Assembly: GCA_932521025.1 (NCBI GenBank)
Contig: OW051469.1
Coordinates: 3,670,398-3,734,397 of the forward strand
DNA length: 64,000 nt
Reading direction: 5' to 3'
Origin: Oscheius onirici
Taxonomy: Eukaryota > Nematoda > Chromadorea > Rhabditida > Rhabditidae
Shown here: piece by piece, positions 63,881 through 64,000 of the stretch
How the letters are laid out: each line of letters starts with the position of its first letter
Numbering within the stretch: position 1 is the first letter of the stretch
Notes under the pieces: generated by a model
The model's database searches: none
Told to the model about the DNA's origin: nothing
What the model saw: only the letters and a program-made list of their open reading frames with translations
Made by a program: the position numbers and the translations under genes

Positions 63881-64000
63881 TCTTCCAGTCCTTCAGTCAT
63901 GAGCATTTTACCATCACTTCCTTTTTGGTGTTTTGTTTTCCTAAAATACCGGGTTCCAATGAGATCAGTTTCATTCAGAGCAGCCGACATTGTCGCCTAC

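Noticed and set aside
1..64000. CRISPR arrays, bacterial operons, rRNA genes
   Set aside because: No regularly spaced identical repeats or rRNA-like sequence; introns and gene content are eukaryotic throughout.

Overview
This window is nuclear DNA from a nematode, most likely a rhabditid. The genes are dense. They are cut by many short introns (mostly 34-80 nt) that start GT and end in TTTTCAG-like acceptors. Acceptor-like AGs sit directly upstream of several start codons, as expected for spliced-leader trans-splicing. Four essential genes lie head to tail with 240-310 bp gaps, like a nematode operon. I cannot name the species. All exon joins below were made by eye from splice signals, reading frame and family similarity.

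Layout. 1-6.7 kb: no gene; three short inverted-repeat (MITE-type) elements with 8-bp target duplications, a fold-back element, a tRNA-like sequence and skewed low-complexity DNA. 6.7-9.1 kb (+): a cytochrome P450 with seven exons. 10.4-12.2 kb (+): dispersed repeat fragments and a Lys-rich repeat-protein gene with two frame breaks. 12.3-20.3 kb (-): two paralogous genes of an unrecognised family flanking a secreted protein with tandem lipocalin-like domains, plus a 360-bp MITE. 20.8-21.3 kb: a hairpin and a stray copy of the last P450 exon. 22.2-23.8 kb (+): a secreted C-type lectin. 24.4-30.6 kb: a Gln-rich Nanos-type zinc-finger gene (-), gamma-glutamylcyclotransferase (+), and an RRM plus probable LOTUS-domain gene (-), the last two convergent. 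32.0-52.0 kb (-): XMAP215/ZYG-9 TOG protein, then THOC1, then RRP9 (U3-55K), then a class I Rab11-FIP, a likely operon. 52.7-55.5 kb: a decayed RTE-like retrotransposon. 56.0-56.4 kb (+): a small secreted, probably GPI-anchored protein. 57.9 kb to beyond 63.5 kb (+): a 19-exon open frame joining a signal peptide, a Cys-rich and Ser/Thr-rich ectodomain, one membrane span and a choline/ethanolamine kinase domain.

The most unusual candidate is the receptor-like choline kinase at 57861-63508+. Its frame stays open and every splice phase matches over about 790 codons. Animal choline/ethanolamine kinases are normally soluble and cytosolic. Other points of interest are the multi-lipocalin protein, a near-identical duplication of TOG exons including intron sequence, and a MITE insertion whose empty site is preserved in the same window.
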